Of a stretch of 64,000 bases of DNA, positions 35,698 to 48,176 are shown piece after piece (the first letter of the stretch is position 1; each line of letters starts with the position of its first letter). The translations under genes were made by a program, and so were the position numbers. The notes under the pieces are model-generated. The model was not told the origin of the DNA, searched no databases, and saw only the letters and a list, made by a program, of their open reading frames with translations. The DNA comes from Ascaris suum (Eukaryota > Nematoda > Chromadorea > Rhabditida > Ascarididae): NCBI GenBank assembly GCA_013433145.1, contig CM024176.1, positions 10,154,520 through 10,218,519 of the forward strand. Reading direction: 5' to 3'.

Positions 35698-36303
35698 ATA
35701 TACGCACACATACACACACACATACACTTGCGATCGCACACCTACACAGACCAACGAAAACACACCTATACGCTGCTGCACGCCACCTACACTCACACAC
35801 ACCTATGCGCAGGTCTACACCCACTTGCACACGCCTACACACGTACACGCTTACACACCTGCAGACACACCTAGACACATGACAACGACACACACCGACA
35901 GACACTTCGACACACCTACACGCCTGCACGTGAGCACCTACACACACACACGCACGCACGCACGCATGCACACACACGCACGCGCACACAAGCGCACACA
36001 CACACGCCACACACACGCGCGCACACACGTGCACGCACGCGCGCACACACGCGCACGCACACACGCACACAAGCGCACACACCAACGCACACACGCGCAC
36101 GCACACACGCACACAAGCGCACACACACGCACACACACACACACACACACGCACACACACACCACGCACACGCACACGCACACGCACACGCACACGCACA
36201 CGCACACACACACGCACACACACGCACACACACACACACACACAAAGACAAACAAACAAACAAACAAACACACAAACACACACGCACGCACACAAACACA
36301 CGA
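35698..36303. repeat. CA/CG-rich microsatellite tract, unit 2
   Basis: As in unit 1 but ending differently: it has a run of CACG repeats near 36160-36210 and an AAACAAAC run near 36245-36270, and lacks the unit 1 end with GTAACGTACACACG and the cytosine-rich tail. A 315-codon frame across it on the minus strand is repeat translation only. Confidence 0.95.
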
Positions 36304-38602
36304 TTTGTTAATGAAGTTACCTGATTGCTCCGTATGTTTTCACAATAGTGATGGAGGTTCATACTGTTCTCTCAAGAAGTGACTCACAGTTACTTTGAAA
36401 CCCTCATTCACCTCTGTTGACATTATTTTCTTTTGCACGAGGAACACCGTCTCCGAATATGAAATTTCTGGACCATTTTAACTTCTTTTTTTGAATGCTC
36501 TTCAAAAAAAAATATTTGTTCATTTAAAGCAACAGAAAGATATATAATGATTTGAATAAATTTAAGAGTTTATAATAAAAACCGAGTAATTTGAACCGTG
36601 TATGATACACGTTTCAAAAAACCTTCGCCTTGTTACCTGTCATGTGGAAAGAAAAGTTCTTCACAAGATATGTGTATGTTCAATTTTTCGTCGATCCATT
36701 AAGTATGTAAATCCCACTTTTTGAATGCTTCAGAAGAAATTTCAAACGCTTCACTCTTCGACGTTATTTTAGGAGTGTGGACTTATCCAGCGGAAACAAG
36801 ATGTTCAAAGAAGTAGACAAGGCAAGGAGAAATACTCATATAACTTCGTGTATTCACTGTGATGGGATGAATTCGAATAAAGTCCTTTCGATGTCAATGA
36901 AGTAGTTAATTAGAAATGCTATTGCGTTAAGCAAGTAGGCGATCTTTCGTATGTATTCTGACAGTTCATCAACTAAAATTCCATGACACTTGACACATGA
37001 CATTTACCCTAACACTCTTTTCATACGTCTCTGATACTTCTAGTACGATAATGCTGTGTCTGTGTAGGTCTGTATGTTCTGTGGGAAGCTTCAAACCTGA
37101 AGACCCGCAGACTCTGAAATTGCAAGATTTGACGGAAAAAATTGTGTACTATAAAGTAGCTAGCCACCAGTTTTGAAAAGAGTTGTCGGAACTTAAAGAC
37201 GTTAGCAGATTAAACCACATTGTAGATTTTCATTTCATGTCCAGCATAGCACGAAAAACAAATGTCATATGAAAAAAAGTGGGTTCATTTTGCATTATGA
37301 AATATGAGAACATTTTACTCTTTGTAATTTTTTTTATCTGCCGATGTTTGCATTTTTGTTTAAATGTTGAATATGATCCTATATGCGCTGTGCCCGTGCT
37401 ATATTTCTTTTTCTCGCATGTCCTGTGAACAGAAATTACTCCGTGGTCTGTTTCTAAAATGGTTTCTTTCACGGAAAAGGGAAATATAAAAGGGTAGCAT
37501 ATTTTTAGCAAATTTAAAAGATCCGATAAATAGCTCGATTACAAGCGAGAGAAATAAAATCAGCGAATGGTACAATAAATTGATCCCAAAATCAATTCTT
37601 ACAAAAATCAATTTCACGCATGGAGCAAACAGAAGAATAACCGAATATCGAATCGGTTAAGATCGACGAAAGAAATTATCGGCGAATAAATTGAAATAAC
37701 GCCTTCGAACTTATTTACAAAGATTCATATCTTCCCGATGAGGTGCATATCTATTTCAACGTCGCAAATGTGTTCGAAATTTTTGACAACACATTCGGCT
37801 TTATCTTTACGGAAATGTTGACGAACTTTTACATCAAAACCATATCAGTAATTGTAGTGATCACTAATCGAAAATCCTTTGCAATCATTTTTTTTTCGTT
37901 GGTTCATTAGAATGAAAATGTAATGATGCATCATACATTCGAGTATGACCTTAATATGTTGATCGCCAATAGAGAAGGAAGAATTCCTCTATGCTGTGAA
38001 AATTTCGATGCATATCAACTTTTCATCTTTTAAAGATCAAATTGCGGAGAAATGACAGCCAATCAATCGAGCCTGATTGTAACCAGAAAAGTGCAAATAA
38101 ATGACACAAAAAAGTAGTTGCTCTTCAACAAATCTTTGCTTTTTCAGTAGAAAGGAATTACGTTTATCTAAGCGAGCAGAGAAAAATAGAGAAAAAGAAA
38201 AACTGAACAATTGAGAAAAAACTTCAAAACATTTGCAAATAGCGGGCGGATGACAGCGCTAATGAACAAATTGAAATAACGCTATTGACCTCATTTATAA
38301 CGACTTATCTTGTCGAAGGCGTGTAAAACTATACTAAGAGCGCAAGCGCGTTCGAAATTCTTATAGAGATATTGTGAGCTTATTGTTTTCATTAAAATAG
38401 AGATGAATTTATGCATCAGTTCATATAATCGTTTAGCAGTCAACAATAGAAATATTCTCTAGGCAATTTTCCATTATTGCCTTAGTAAGATGAACATATA
38501 GAAGATATACTGTAGGCCATTCGAAATTGTTAACGAAGCTCAACGGCATATTAGGGTATATCAACCAGCGACATTGGCCACTTCATTCTCGCATGACTAT
38601 TA
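36304..38602. other. Non-coding stretch of unit 2
   Basis: Equivalent of 15736-17961. The diverged duplicated segments are at about 37690-37800 and 38270-38380. The first 300 bases after the CA tract differ from units 1 and 3 by clustered substitutions, unlike the rest of the unit. Confidence 0.45.
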
Positions 38603-38849
38603 TAATGAGATCAACGATTCAAACTTCGAAATTGACCTTCCACCGCATGACACGTCTAAGATGAAACGGAAGATCGACAATTCAATTGGAGGATTCGGTA
38701 TACTTGCAAGAAGTCAAATGTCGGTTGGTAGTTACGCCTTGATGATGAGGGAAATCAAAAAAAGAGAGATGAAAAAAACAAACGGCAGAAAGTTGATGGT
38801 CACTCGTTCGCTCGTAACGCCGACATTGATCTTTCATGATGACAAATAA
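38603..38849 (+). CDS. Conserved hypothetical ORF or 3' exon, unit 2
   Basis: From NEINDSNFEIDLPPHDTSKM to TPTLIFHDDK, identical in protein to the copy ending at 18285. The upstream frame differs because one A is missing near 38603, leaving the start undecided. Function unknown. Confidence 0.35.
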
Positions 38850-39960
38850 ATTTGCTATTGAAAACCAACTCATCATTTTTATTCTAGGCAAGTTGTTGAA
38901 ATGAAAAACTCATGTCCTCTCCTTTCAATCTCTCTTTAGTGACTCCTTTCGAGGGTTTATCTTCCAGTCGTCATCGAGGTCAGATCCACAGCTTTATCAT
39001 CCATTAGGCTATAGGTTGCCATTATCTCATTCGTTCAGCATTTCAACGAATAAAAACCTTCAGTTTCACTTGCGGTAATGATGAAGCTTTATTAGAAATA
39101 CAGCAGGTGTTTATTGGTTGCTTAGTCCTCTTTTCTGATTCAAGACAAATGGAAGACAAATGAACCAAATATACCCGACTTCCTCATAAGAACTGCTTAT
39201 ATCACATCGCAATTTGGGAGATTAAATTCTCGTTGCCTAGAATACATCATGAAATGTCTTATCGAGGCGAGTTTAACCACTAATTCCCAATTTTTTAAAC
39301 TGCTCATTTGAAATGGAAATTTAGACGAAACACCAACTTAATTTTTGCTGAATTTTAGCTATGAGCAAGACAAACGAATGGAACTAATCAAATGAATATG
39401 AAACTAGAGCATACACTTAACATTCATCAAGAAATCTTCCTATAACGTGACGAATATGAAATATTTCAACGACGATGGAGCCTATCTACTGCGTATTAAG
39501 GCATATCCATAACAATGCCAAACATATCCACGACGTGAAATTCGAGCAATGAAGAGAATAGCACGCTTATTGTCACATAATGTCTCCATTTGTTGCCCAT
39601 CAATCGCTTTTTTATTGTATTCATATCTCACATCCTGAAATTTATGCAAGTTCTTTTATAAACATGGTGCTCGTCAAATCTTCGCTTTGCAGATGAAAAC
39701 ATGTACCGAAAATCGCTCTGTGGACAGCATCTAACAAAATATGGATTCTTGGGAGGTACTCACCTCAAAGAAGTTGTTTCAAGACGTAGCCACCATTTCA
39801 GTTTCCACATGAAGCTTCATCGCTAAAAAACATTGCATTATTAAAACGAAAAAAGGAAAGAAAATTTATATCGGTTTCCATGAGGAATCAGTAGACGACG
39901 CTCCTGTCCACGGTGTGCACAGAAAATTTAGCTGTATGAAGAAGATATTCGCGGGCAACG
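38850..39960. other. No gene recognised
   Basis: Equivalent of 18286-19390. The frame open in unit 1 at 18453-18746 is shifted here, which argues against coding. Confidence 0.4.
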
Positions 39961-40300
39961 GAAGTGCAACCTCCTCGTTTGTTTTGCTTCAATCTCATAG
40001 TCTGTGTTTGTTACTTAAGAGTAATAAACTAAGACAAAAAGCAACATTTTAACTTTCTCATCATTTCCTCAGTAAGGTGAGCAGCTTGGAGCAACTAGAG
40101 TATGAAGTTGGTATTGTCGAAACCACCGTACAATCGATTCTGCCACCTTGGATGCATTTGCTTAGCATTAATTGCCAACCCAAGACGATCGGTACTCGTC
40201 GACATGGCTGTGAAAATAGATAGAACGAGTATTTCGGAGAGGACATAGAATGTGGCATGGTTCCTAGGCACTGATATCATTGGATGTTCGTGAGAACAAG
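39961..40300 (+). repeat. Left arm of the inverted repeat, unit 2
   Basis: Same arm as 19391-19727, pairing with 41543-41871. Differs from unit 1 by single-base indels. Confidence 0.8.
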
Positions 40301-41542
40301 TTGATGTCAGTGTGGCTCTATTCGAGGGAAGAGGGATGAAACACCTGTTAGATCGGCCAATAAAAGAATCGAAAATTTTCTAGGAAGAAGGGGGTTGTTG
40401 TTACTGTACATTTTGTTTCTCTAAAGGGATTACGAAACGAAGGAAGAAGCCACAGGTAAATAATATGGATGGGAATAGAACAGGTCGTCAGCGACGTTTT
40501 GAGAACTCTCCACGACGACAAGAATGGTATTCATCAATGTAATGTGCTCATTTCCTTATGCTCAATGACTCTATATCCGCTTCATCGAAAATTTCCACAT
40601 GCCGTAAAAACATTAATTTTTGATTAAAGAAGCCATCCTGAAATGCATATCAAAAACCACTCTAGAATGAGTATACGCGAAAAAGTCGGACTTATTGCAG
40701 CACATATTAAATCATGAAATTCTAAGGTATGTGAAAATTACAGGTGTATTAGTAAGGTATTTGTTGAAATAAACGGGTTGATCATAGAAGAAGAATACTC
40801 GACGTCAAGAAAAAAGATTCAATAACCTATTCTTCAAGTAACTTAGAGAAAACATAGTGCAGCGAAAGAAAATCTGCAGTTATTATTGAAATACATGGTC
40901 GCTTCACTTTTTTGATATATTTCTTGTACTGTCACATTTTCTATTCATTTTCCGAAATAGTATTTTCATGACACCAATAGAGTAAATCATGGTACTTGCA
41001 ACAGGAAGCGTCTGTTCTAATAGAAATCAAGGATTCGGAGTTGCTCATATTATCACTAAACCGCAATAAAGAGAAGCATCATTTATTGAAGTACCGAATA
41101 AATTTTATTGTTCCCCAGTTTTTCACCTTGAGTGGAGTCGGTTCATTTGCTTCTCTTAGGGTGCTCAGAGATGCAACAGTTCTCATCACTGGCGATCTCC
41201 TAATGTTGAGACACCGCAGCCTCAACCACCGTTCGTGTTGGATTGCTTAATCACGTATTGAAGAACACTGTGATCGTTTGTTGAACACCCTGCTCTACAG
41301 ACTCCTGTAAATGCCACGGAAGATCCTTCTTTTGCGTAGACAGCATCCAAGCATTCTCAGAGTGTTGCGCGTAGGCATGTATTTGGTGGTGAGGCGAAGT
41401 TTAGGTTGGTGCATTTGCAATACGGTTGTAAAAATGGGATGAACATGGGTGCCCGCTGCGATAAACTATTGAATGAGCGGTAGTAGAGTTTCGATATCAC
41501 GATGATCGACAAACTGCATGAAAGCTTGACCACATCATCATT

Positions 41543-41871
41543 TTCTTCTCACGAACATCCACTGATATTAAATACCCAGCTAACCTTGCCACACTGTATT
41601 CTTCTCTCCTGTTCCATCTATTTCATTGCTACGTCAATGAGTTCCGATTGTTTGGTTCTGGCAAATTAATGCTCAGCGAGCGCGTTCAAAATCGCGGTCA
41701 ATTGCATGGTAGTTTCGACAATACCAACTTCATACTCTCGTTGCTGCAAATTGCTCACCTTGTTGAAGAAATGACGAGAAAGATAAAGTGTGCTTTGTAT
41801 CTCAGCTCATTACTCTTAAGCAACAAATATAGGCTTTAAAGTTCAAGCAAAACAAACGAGAATGTTGCATT
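41543..41871 (-). repeat. Right arm of the inverted repeat, unit 2
   Basis: Reverse complement of 39961-40300 with mismatches. The spacer 40301-41542 matches that of unit 1 and holds no recognised gene. Confidence 0.8.
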
Positions 41872-42243
41872 CCTGTCATAATGTGCCATCTCATTTATGA
41901 GCAAGAAATAATTTTAGCTTTATGAATTTAAGGCAATAATAGTTGGAAAATAGGGGAAATCATCAAATGAATAATAAGAAACAAACTTGCCAACAGACAA
42001 ATCATATGTGACGATTAGTCAACGCTACTTTTGTTGAATTGGGAAATTCATTCAACAATCTCAATTTTGATTTCAAAATGTATCGACGCGAACGATTTCG
42101 CTTCGATTTATTTCCTTTCTTCTCTTCTTATTTTTTATAAATGTCCATTAACTGTGTTTCACAAATATTATATGTCCGTCTCTCTATCTTCTGAGGAACT
42201 AAAATTAGAATTAAAACCAAAAATTAGAATTAAAACCAAAATG

Positions 42244-42501
42244 TGTTGTACTGCTGCCGGGTTGTAGAGAAAAGACGACACGAGTCGAAGCGAAGTTTGC
42301 TCAAACAATTCGGTAACTGAACAGATGTCGTGAAAAAACCAACCAATATCATCGGCTGAACATGCACCATGGCTAACCGGTTTGAATTACACAACTACAG
42401 AAATAGAGGAACAGCGAAATATTATGGGGCAGAGAAGAATAGATATCACCGAAGTCGATCTATGCAAAATTGAGTTTGCAACACGGTCGTTCACCACAAC
42501 A
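42244..42501 (-). repeat. 3' LTR of the Gypsy element, unit 2
   Basis: Same 258 bp LTR with TGTTGT/ACAACA ends, preceded by GAAAGGGGAGG at 42502-42512. Confidence 0.8.
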
Positions 42502-43239
42502 CCTCCCCTTTCGAGTTACGAACGATAAGTCGCTTTTGTGGGGTCCATGTGAAGACGTTTGGGGGCGCGGGGCGGCGAGTGCGCGTTGAGCGATGGAGGT
42601 AGATCGTCGGCGTAGAAGAATTTTGAAACTGGATTTGCGCGGCTGGTGTTAGAGTTGAACAGCGGCAGGTCGAATACGTCCAGCAATTGACCAAGAGTAG
42701 GCGTTTTCTTGCGCGATTGCAGTTTGTTTGATGTGACGTGTCCAAAGAAGGTTTCCACAACGCACGGAGTATGTCGCGTTGCCGACTTTGCGTACGACGA
42801 TGCCCGGTATCCAGGTGCTTTTGGTCCTCGATAATCCTTGGCGTAGACAGCGTCACCGACCTCAAAGTGACGGCGACGAACCCCGTGATGGCGATTAAAC
42901 TGCTCTTCCTTTTAGTGTCGCGTAGTTGAGCGGCGTACGGGACGGGTCGGCTTTTTCGAAAAATTGCCCTTAAATCCGGCTTCAATATAAGGTGTGCCTT
43001 AGACTTTGTGCAGCGTCCCAATCCTGGCGTGAATACTGTAGGGAATTGCTTCTGTAGACGTGCAATGAGCGTAGAGCGAACATGGTTCAGTGTCGTGGCC
43101 GACACGTTGCAGATGACTCCTTCTGTGAGGCTTCGAAGGAGTGGTTCATTTTGGGATATCCAGTCGATGCCGAGGAGTGACTGGGTATCTGCGACGTGAC
43201 AATATCCTCGTCCTCTGTGTCCATTGATATCGAAGTCGC

Positions 43240-44504
43240 ACTCAAAATACCCTCGAACCTTGGTATTTTTGTTGTTGGCGGACTTCAGCTTGATCAGTGG
43301 TGGCAGCAATCTTTGGACGATTGATTGCGATCCAGTCTCTGACGCTAAGTAAAGTGACGTCAGCTGCAGTGTCGAGGTGCATTTGGACTGTAACGCCGTT
43401 AATCTTGACTTGCCGGTAAATGCGGTTGATTGGTGTGATGGCTGCGGCATTGGAGGCAATGACGGTAACGTAGTTCGCAGCTCTGCGCTCCTTCCTTGAA
43501 TTCTGCTTCTTCTTTTTCTTGGTGAAGTTCTTGCAGAAGCCTTTCTTATGACCTATGAGTTTGCAGTCACGGCACCTTTTGTTTGATAAAGTCGCAGTCT
43601 TTGGCCCAATGTAGTCTGCCATAACGGAAGCATGGTGAAGGCGGATTCGGCATGCGGTTCTTCCTTGTGTTGACGGTATTGATTTCTGGCATGAGTGATG
43701 CTGAAGTACTGTTGAGGAGTTTGGCATCTTGTCTGATGCTCAAGAACTGCTGGATCTCGGTAGTAAGCTCTTTGAGTGTAGCTTGCGGATTGTCTTCCAT
43801 TTTGCGTAGAGCCCGAGTGCGAATATCAGCGTCTTCTGAACTGTGGAGACCGCAGATCCACACTAGACACTTCATCTGTTCCGGCGTGATGGTATTGAAT
43901 TCAGCCATCTCGTGACGTTGAACTATACCCGTATAGTCCGCTTAGAGATTCGCCGTTAGGCTGAGTTCTGAGGTATACATAGCGGCGGGCGAAAATTGAC
44001 GTATTGTGCCCGAAAAGCTCTTTCAACGTCTTGACGGTGTCTTTGAGTGAGACTTCAGAAGCTCTCTTTGGTTAGAATTTGGTTGGTGAAGCGGGCGTAC
44101 GTAGTGGCATCTAGCTTCGAGACGACGAGGCGGGCCCACGCGGCGTCATCGAGTGCCGTTCCGTCCTTAGAAGTGATATCTTCGTATCTGTTGAACCATA
44201 TGTCAAACGTGCCGCCATTGTCTGGATCGTAAGCGAACTCTGGCAGCCGTGTCGACAGCGAGTTTGTGATAAACTCTGCAGTCGATGCAGGAGGAGCAGG
44301 TTTGATAGAGGTCAGCTTCCGCTCCACCCGCTCCAGTAGCGCCTGCTGCTGCCGGTCCGCCAACTGCAGGACGGCTGAGAGCGCCCGCTCCTGTCGTTGC
44401 TCCTGGGATTCGGGTATGGCTCAAACCGCTTCTATGCCGACCACTTCTATGTCGAGCCGTTGGATGCAACATCCAGTATATTGAATGGGAAATTTTTTAC
44501 CCAT
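43240..44504 (-). pseudogene. Gypsy gag-protease remnant, unit 2
   Basis: In element order: LLERVERKLTSI coil, LPEFAYDPDNGGTFDIWFNR block typical of DUF7083-like gag, capsid region with PEQMKCLVWICGLHS, knuckles CFRYGRLHWAKDC (second Cys replaced by Tyr) and CRDCKLIGHKKGFC, basic KKKKKQNSRKERR linker, then protease LDTAADVTLL. Frame breaks lie near 44075, 43940 and 43590. In-frame TGA about 80 codon-bases after the candidate ATG. Confidence 0.8.
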
Positions 44505-47500
44505 TTTGGTGCTGTAAAATCAAGTTATTTTTGTTGCACCTTCATATGCTAATCCACCACCTACGGTGTTTCCGACAAAACGACACACTGGGAAGATTGC
44601 ATCATTATCGTTGGCGGTGACACCCAGTAAGCATGCTTGTATCGGTTTAAAGGAGGCGTGGTCAAGCCATGGCAACAGTCAGTCGCTGTCTTATACCTTG
44701 CGCCATTTCTAAATCGTTTTGCTAACGCAAGCTTTTGTGAGCTATGCGAATGCAACTCATATTTGAATAGTTGTATGAGTAAGCAACTATTTGAGAAATG
44801 AGGTCATGTTGAAGCCTTAAAAATTTCCTTTAAAAAATTACGATTTACGTTGAAATGATGACACTCAATCGTTGAGGATGTATCTATGGCTAAGCAAACC
44901 ATTTCATTTCATGTTGGCTTAGATCCGAGCAAAGCAATATCTTATTGAGAAGTATAAAAGTGCTAGGAGAGAGGAACACATTTGTGGACGATTATGGCGA
45001 ATCGGAAACACAACATAATCCAGTAAAGGAGGGCAGATAATAACGAATTATCTGCTCTCTAGGATTTCAGAAATTATTGAATCATGAAACTCTCCAAGAA
45101 TGTGGCATAACATATATACCTCACAAAGTGCATAAATGTAAGTGGATTATCGGATTGTGCAAATTGTAGGTGCAAACAATATTGGCAGTGTTTATCGTAG
45201 ACAATGGTACTATACTTAGCGATGGGACTTTTGGTTTTATAACTCAAAGGCTTCGGAAATGAGACATGAACAATTTTACGAGTGAAAGCGACTGAAGTTT
45301 CCGTTAAGATTCCGAAAATTTGAGGAAAATGATGCAAGCACTGGAAACCAAACTACAATCAACGTTTGAATAGTTGCAATCTTTGCTGTGACGATTTTGT
45401 TTGTGAGCTGCTCCATTCTAACCATGCAGCAGCCCGAGTGTGATTGTGGGATAATGGCCATTGTTGTGAAATGCTCATGTGTGAGTCGCTCTGGTACCGT
45501 GAGTAGGCGATATAAGGGCTGCCAGGGCCCACTTCTTGTCATTGTGTGTTACTGTTCGGTGGGCGGGCTGGTGAGTGCCGTCGTTGTGCGTTCCTGTTTT
45601 GCTGTGTGCGGAGCTGATAAAACTTTACTGTGCGCAGGGGCTCACTAGAAATCGGATTGCCCGAAAGGTGAGGGGCCCTTACATTGCCATTCAAACTCCA
45701 ACATTTCAGTGAATTATGATGCAATTCGATCTTTAAAAAATTCAAAACCACGCTAATCAATTGAACATGCCTCACTTTCGCGGTGATACATCCTCCTTTT
45801 TTATCTTTGAAAAATCGTCAATTTTCTGATGAAAAAAAAAAGAGCTTTTGCAAAAAATGGTTGTTTCATGTTTTACCTTATCTGCTGAAAAATCGCTGCG
45901 ATGTGTCAAAGGAGGGAGAAGAATTTTCCTGTGGGTGGGTATTGACCCTTTCTTTCTTAGCTAGTGGCAAGAAAAGATAAATGCATCATTTACGCCGATT
46001 TGAGTATAGGCGACACAAATATTTGTGCCTTAATAAGGGAGAGTTTGCGCGTTGGGAATGTGCTGGAATTTTAGCACTTTTTTGAGTACTATTTCAGTGA
46101 AATTTTTGAAGTTGCGATTAGAAGAGAGAGGAGAATGCGAAGTGCATGTTAGATCACCTCTCGACTTGTAAAAAAATGGTTCTGACGTTTTTGCAGAAAT
46201 AAGTGGCTTTTCACGCAGGTAGCGCTGCTTTGCATCTCATTGCATCACTTTATTTCTTTTATTTCCTACCCGTATATTTTTATTTATATAAAGTCAGTTG
46301 TATTTTTTCTTTTGCCTCATCTTCATTGTTGCTTGACTGGATTGTCAGTGAAATGCGAAAACAACGACATGACATTTTTTCTAGAGTGGCTACACAACAC
46401 AATACTCCCATGTTCCTTTAACGTTGTAGAACATTAATGAATTATGCATATATAAGCAACTATTAAAATACACTCAATAACGCACTCATATTTTATCGAT
46501 TCAACCGTTCACATCTCATATATGCCGATAAAAGCCCTAATATCTAATAGAAGCCAACACTTTGTGCAAAAATCGTTTTTCTATCATCCATTATTCTAAA
46601 ATAAAGCGCTGACAGATTTGCAATATTGACACGAATTTTAAGACGCATTAGATTAAATATACTTTCTACTAAATTAAGTTGATCAAGTTGAGAGCTCCTG
46701 TAGAAAAGTTGCTTTGCATCACTTCAGCCCGTGGATCATTGGCAATTGACTAGCGGAATTTTATGGCCTTACAATATGCATCACATATATTCTCAGCAAT
46801 ATTTCACGTTGATCCATCAACTTTGATAGGAGCTACACGAATAAAAAGGTACCGAAAAATCAGCATGTATTTTATAGAGTTGGGAATTTCATTTCGCGCT
46901 GTCCATATCGTAAAATAAAAACGAGCCACTCAAGGCGAATTTATGTGAGGGTTGGAGAAATGAAACAATTAAAGCATCAATTTTCTATATATAGGTGACT
47001 AGTCAGCTATACAGAATGCATTTAGTGCGAATTGCTGTAAAATGCTTCTCTATGTGTTCTTCGATTGACGTAAATAAAGTTGGAAACACGTGCGATAAAC
47101 TGCACTGAAAAGCACAGACACATTTATTTTAGTTATAAGAAACCTTGAGGTGTTGTTTTAGTCGCATCTATGCAAGAATTTTTCACTACCTATGGCAAGC
47201 TGACAGATAGCTTGAAGACATTCTGAAGAGCTATACAAGATTTGAGGCTTATTGCGATTGAGAACGACTAACAAAGTCAATATTTCAGCGGATTTAAAGT
47301 AATGGTCAAGTTTTGAGAAATGCATTAGTGATTTTCCGGTAGCTCAGTGGCTAAAATGCTATAAACTCAGGCAAACGAGATATGAAATGCAAAACTTCGA
47401 TGCTAGAAAAATTGCACTAGGCAACATTTTCAAATAGAGTTTCTTGAAAAATTTTGCAAATATACCTTTTATGCAATAATTGGAAAATTTTGCTATGAAT

Positions 47501-48176
47501 AACTCAACTTTGTAGGGAAGATAACGCTAGAGCGCGAAAAATTTGTTTTTCAGGGTGCGTTTAAAAAAAAGAGAGAAAATTTTTAGGAAAGGGATAATTA
47601 TTGATTTATTACTGAGTACATATCAAGAATGACAAGCAACTTAAATGAACAACAGTTCGATTGACACCTTACAAAAACGAGTAAATTGATGTGCATTCCA
47701 TTATTAAGTGAGCGATTATTGAACGTGATTTCATCAAATACGTAAATTCAACTGGCAAAATGGTTGGTTAACGTGCAAATCACCTAATTAATTGCAAACA
47801 AGGTAAATAATGAAGTAATGGAACTACAGTTGTGTTTACTCTTCGTTTTCAATAAATTTGAGAAGAGCGTGCAAATTGCAGATTATATGTTCGACTTTTT
47901 TTATTTATGATTTCAATTTAGTTTCGTTTAAGAATTTAAAAATCCAACAATGTCTAAACGGCATAATTGAGAAAGTGCTTCGCCGATCGCTTCCGTTGCT
48001 TGAAACAACATTCTTTTTTTCTATATGTAGTGAATAGATTTCTCTTGAAACCCAAATTATTATGTTCTGGACATCAAAAATGGCTGCTGTTTTGTAATGA
48101 ATGAACGCATTATCCGCAAGCAGTATTTGAACTCTAGAAATTCTTTTCTTCGGATAGATATTCCAACAAACTAAAC
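44505..48176. other. Mostly non-coding sequence of unit 3
   Basis: Equivalent of 260-3921 of unit 1, with the same short frames and no recognised gene apart from the tRNA-like relic at 47335-47410. Confidence 0.5.
47335..47410 (+). ncRNA. tRNA-like relic with near-consensus A box
   Basis: TCCGGTAGCTCAGTGGCTAA resembles the acceptor and D-arm of a nematode tRNA, and ACTTCGATGC about 55 bases on resembles a B box. The middle does not fold into a clear anticodon arm. Probably a tRNA pseudogene or SINE head. Confidence 0.35.

Larger units (their letters stand above)
23668..44245. repeat. Tandem unit 2 of the array (20578 bp)
   Basis: Collinear with unit 1 throughout, apart from an internal deletion at about 26593 that removes about 3.08 kb, plus scattered single-base indels and few substitutions. 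It ends with a full copy of the same Gypsy remnant, whose gag continues into unit 3. Confidence 0.93.
42244..44504 (-). mobile_element. Defective Ty3/Gypsy retrotransposon, unit 2
   Basis: Best preserved copy. 3' LTR at 42244-42501 (258 bp), polypurine tract at 42502-42512, integrase C-terminal remnant at about 42498-42920, RT start and protease at about 42926-43395, zinc knuckles at about 43530-43640 and gag up to a candidate ATG at 44502-44504. It shares with unit 1 the RPVPYAA-to-integrase deletion junction, the Tyr in the first zinc knuckle and the TGA near the start of gag. One minus-strand frame of 322 codons (42491-43459) runs through the deletion junction but in the wrong frame past it. 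Confidence 0.88.
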
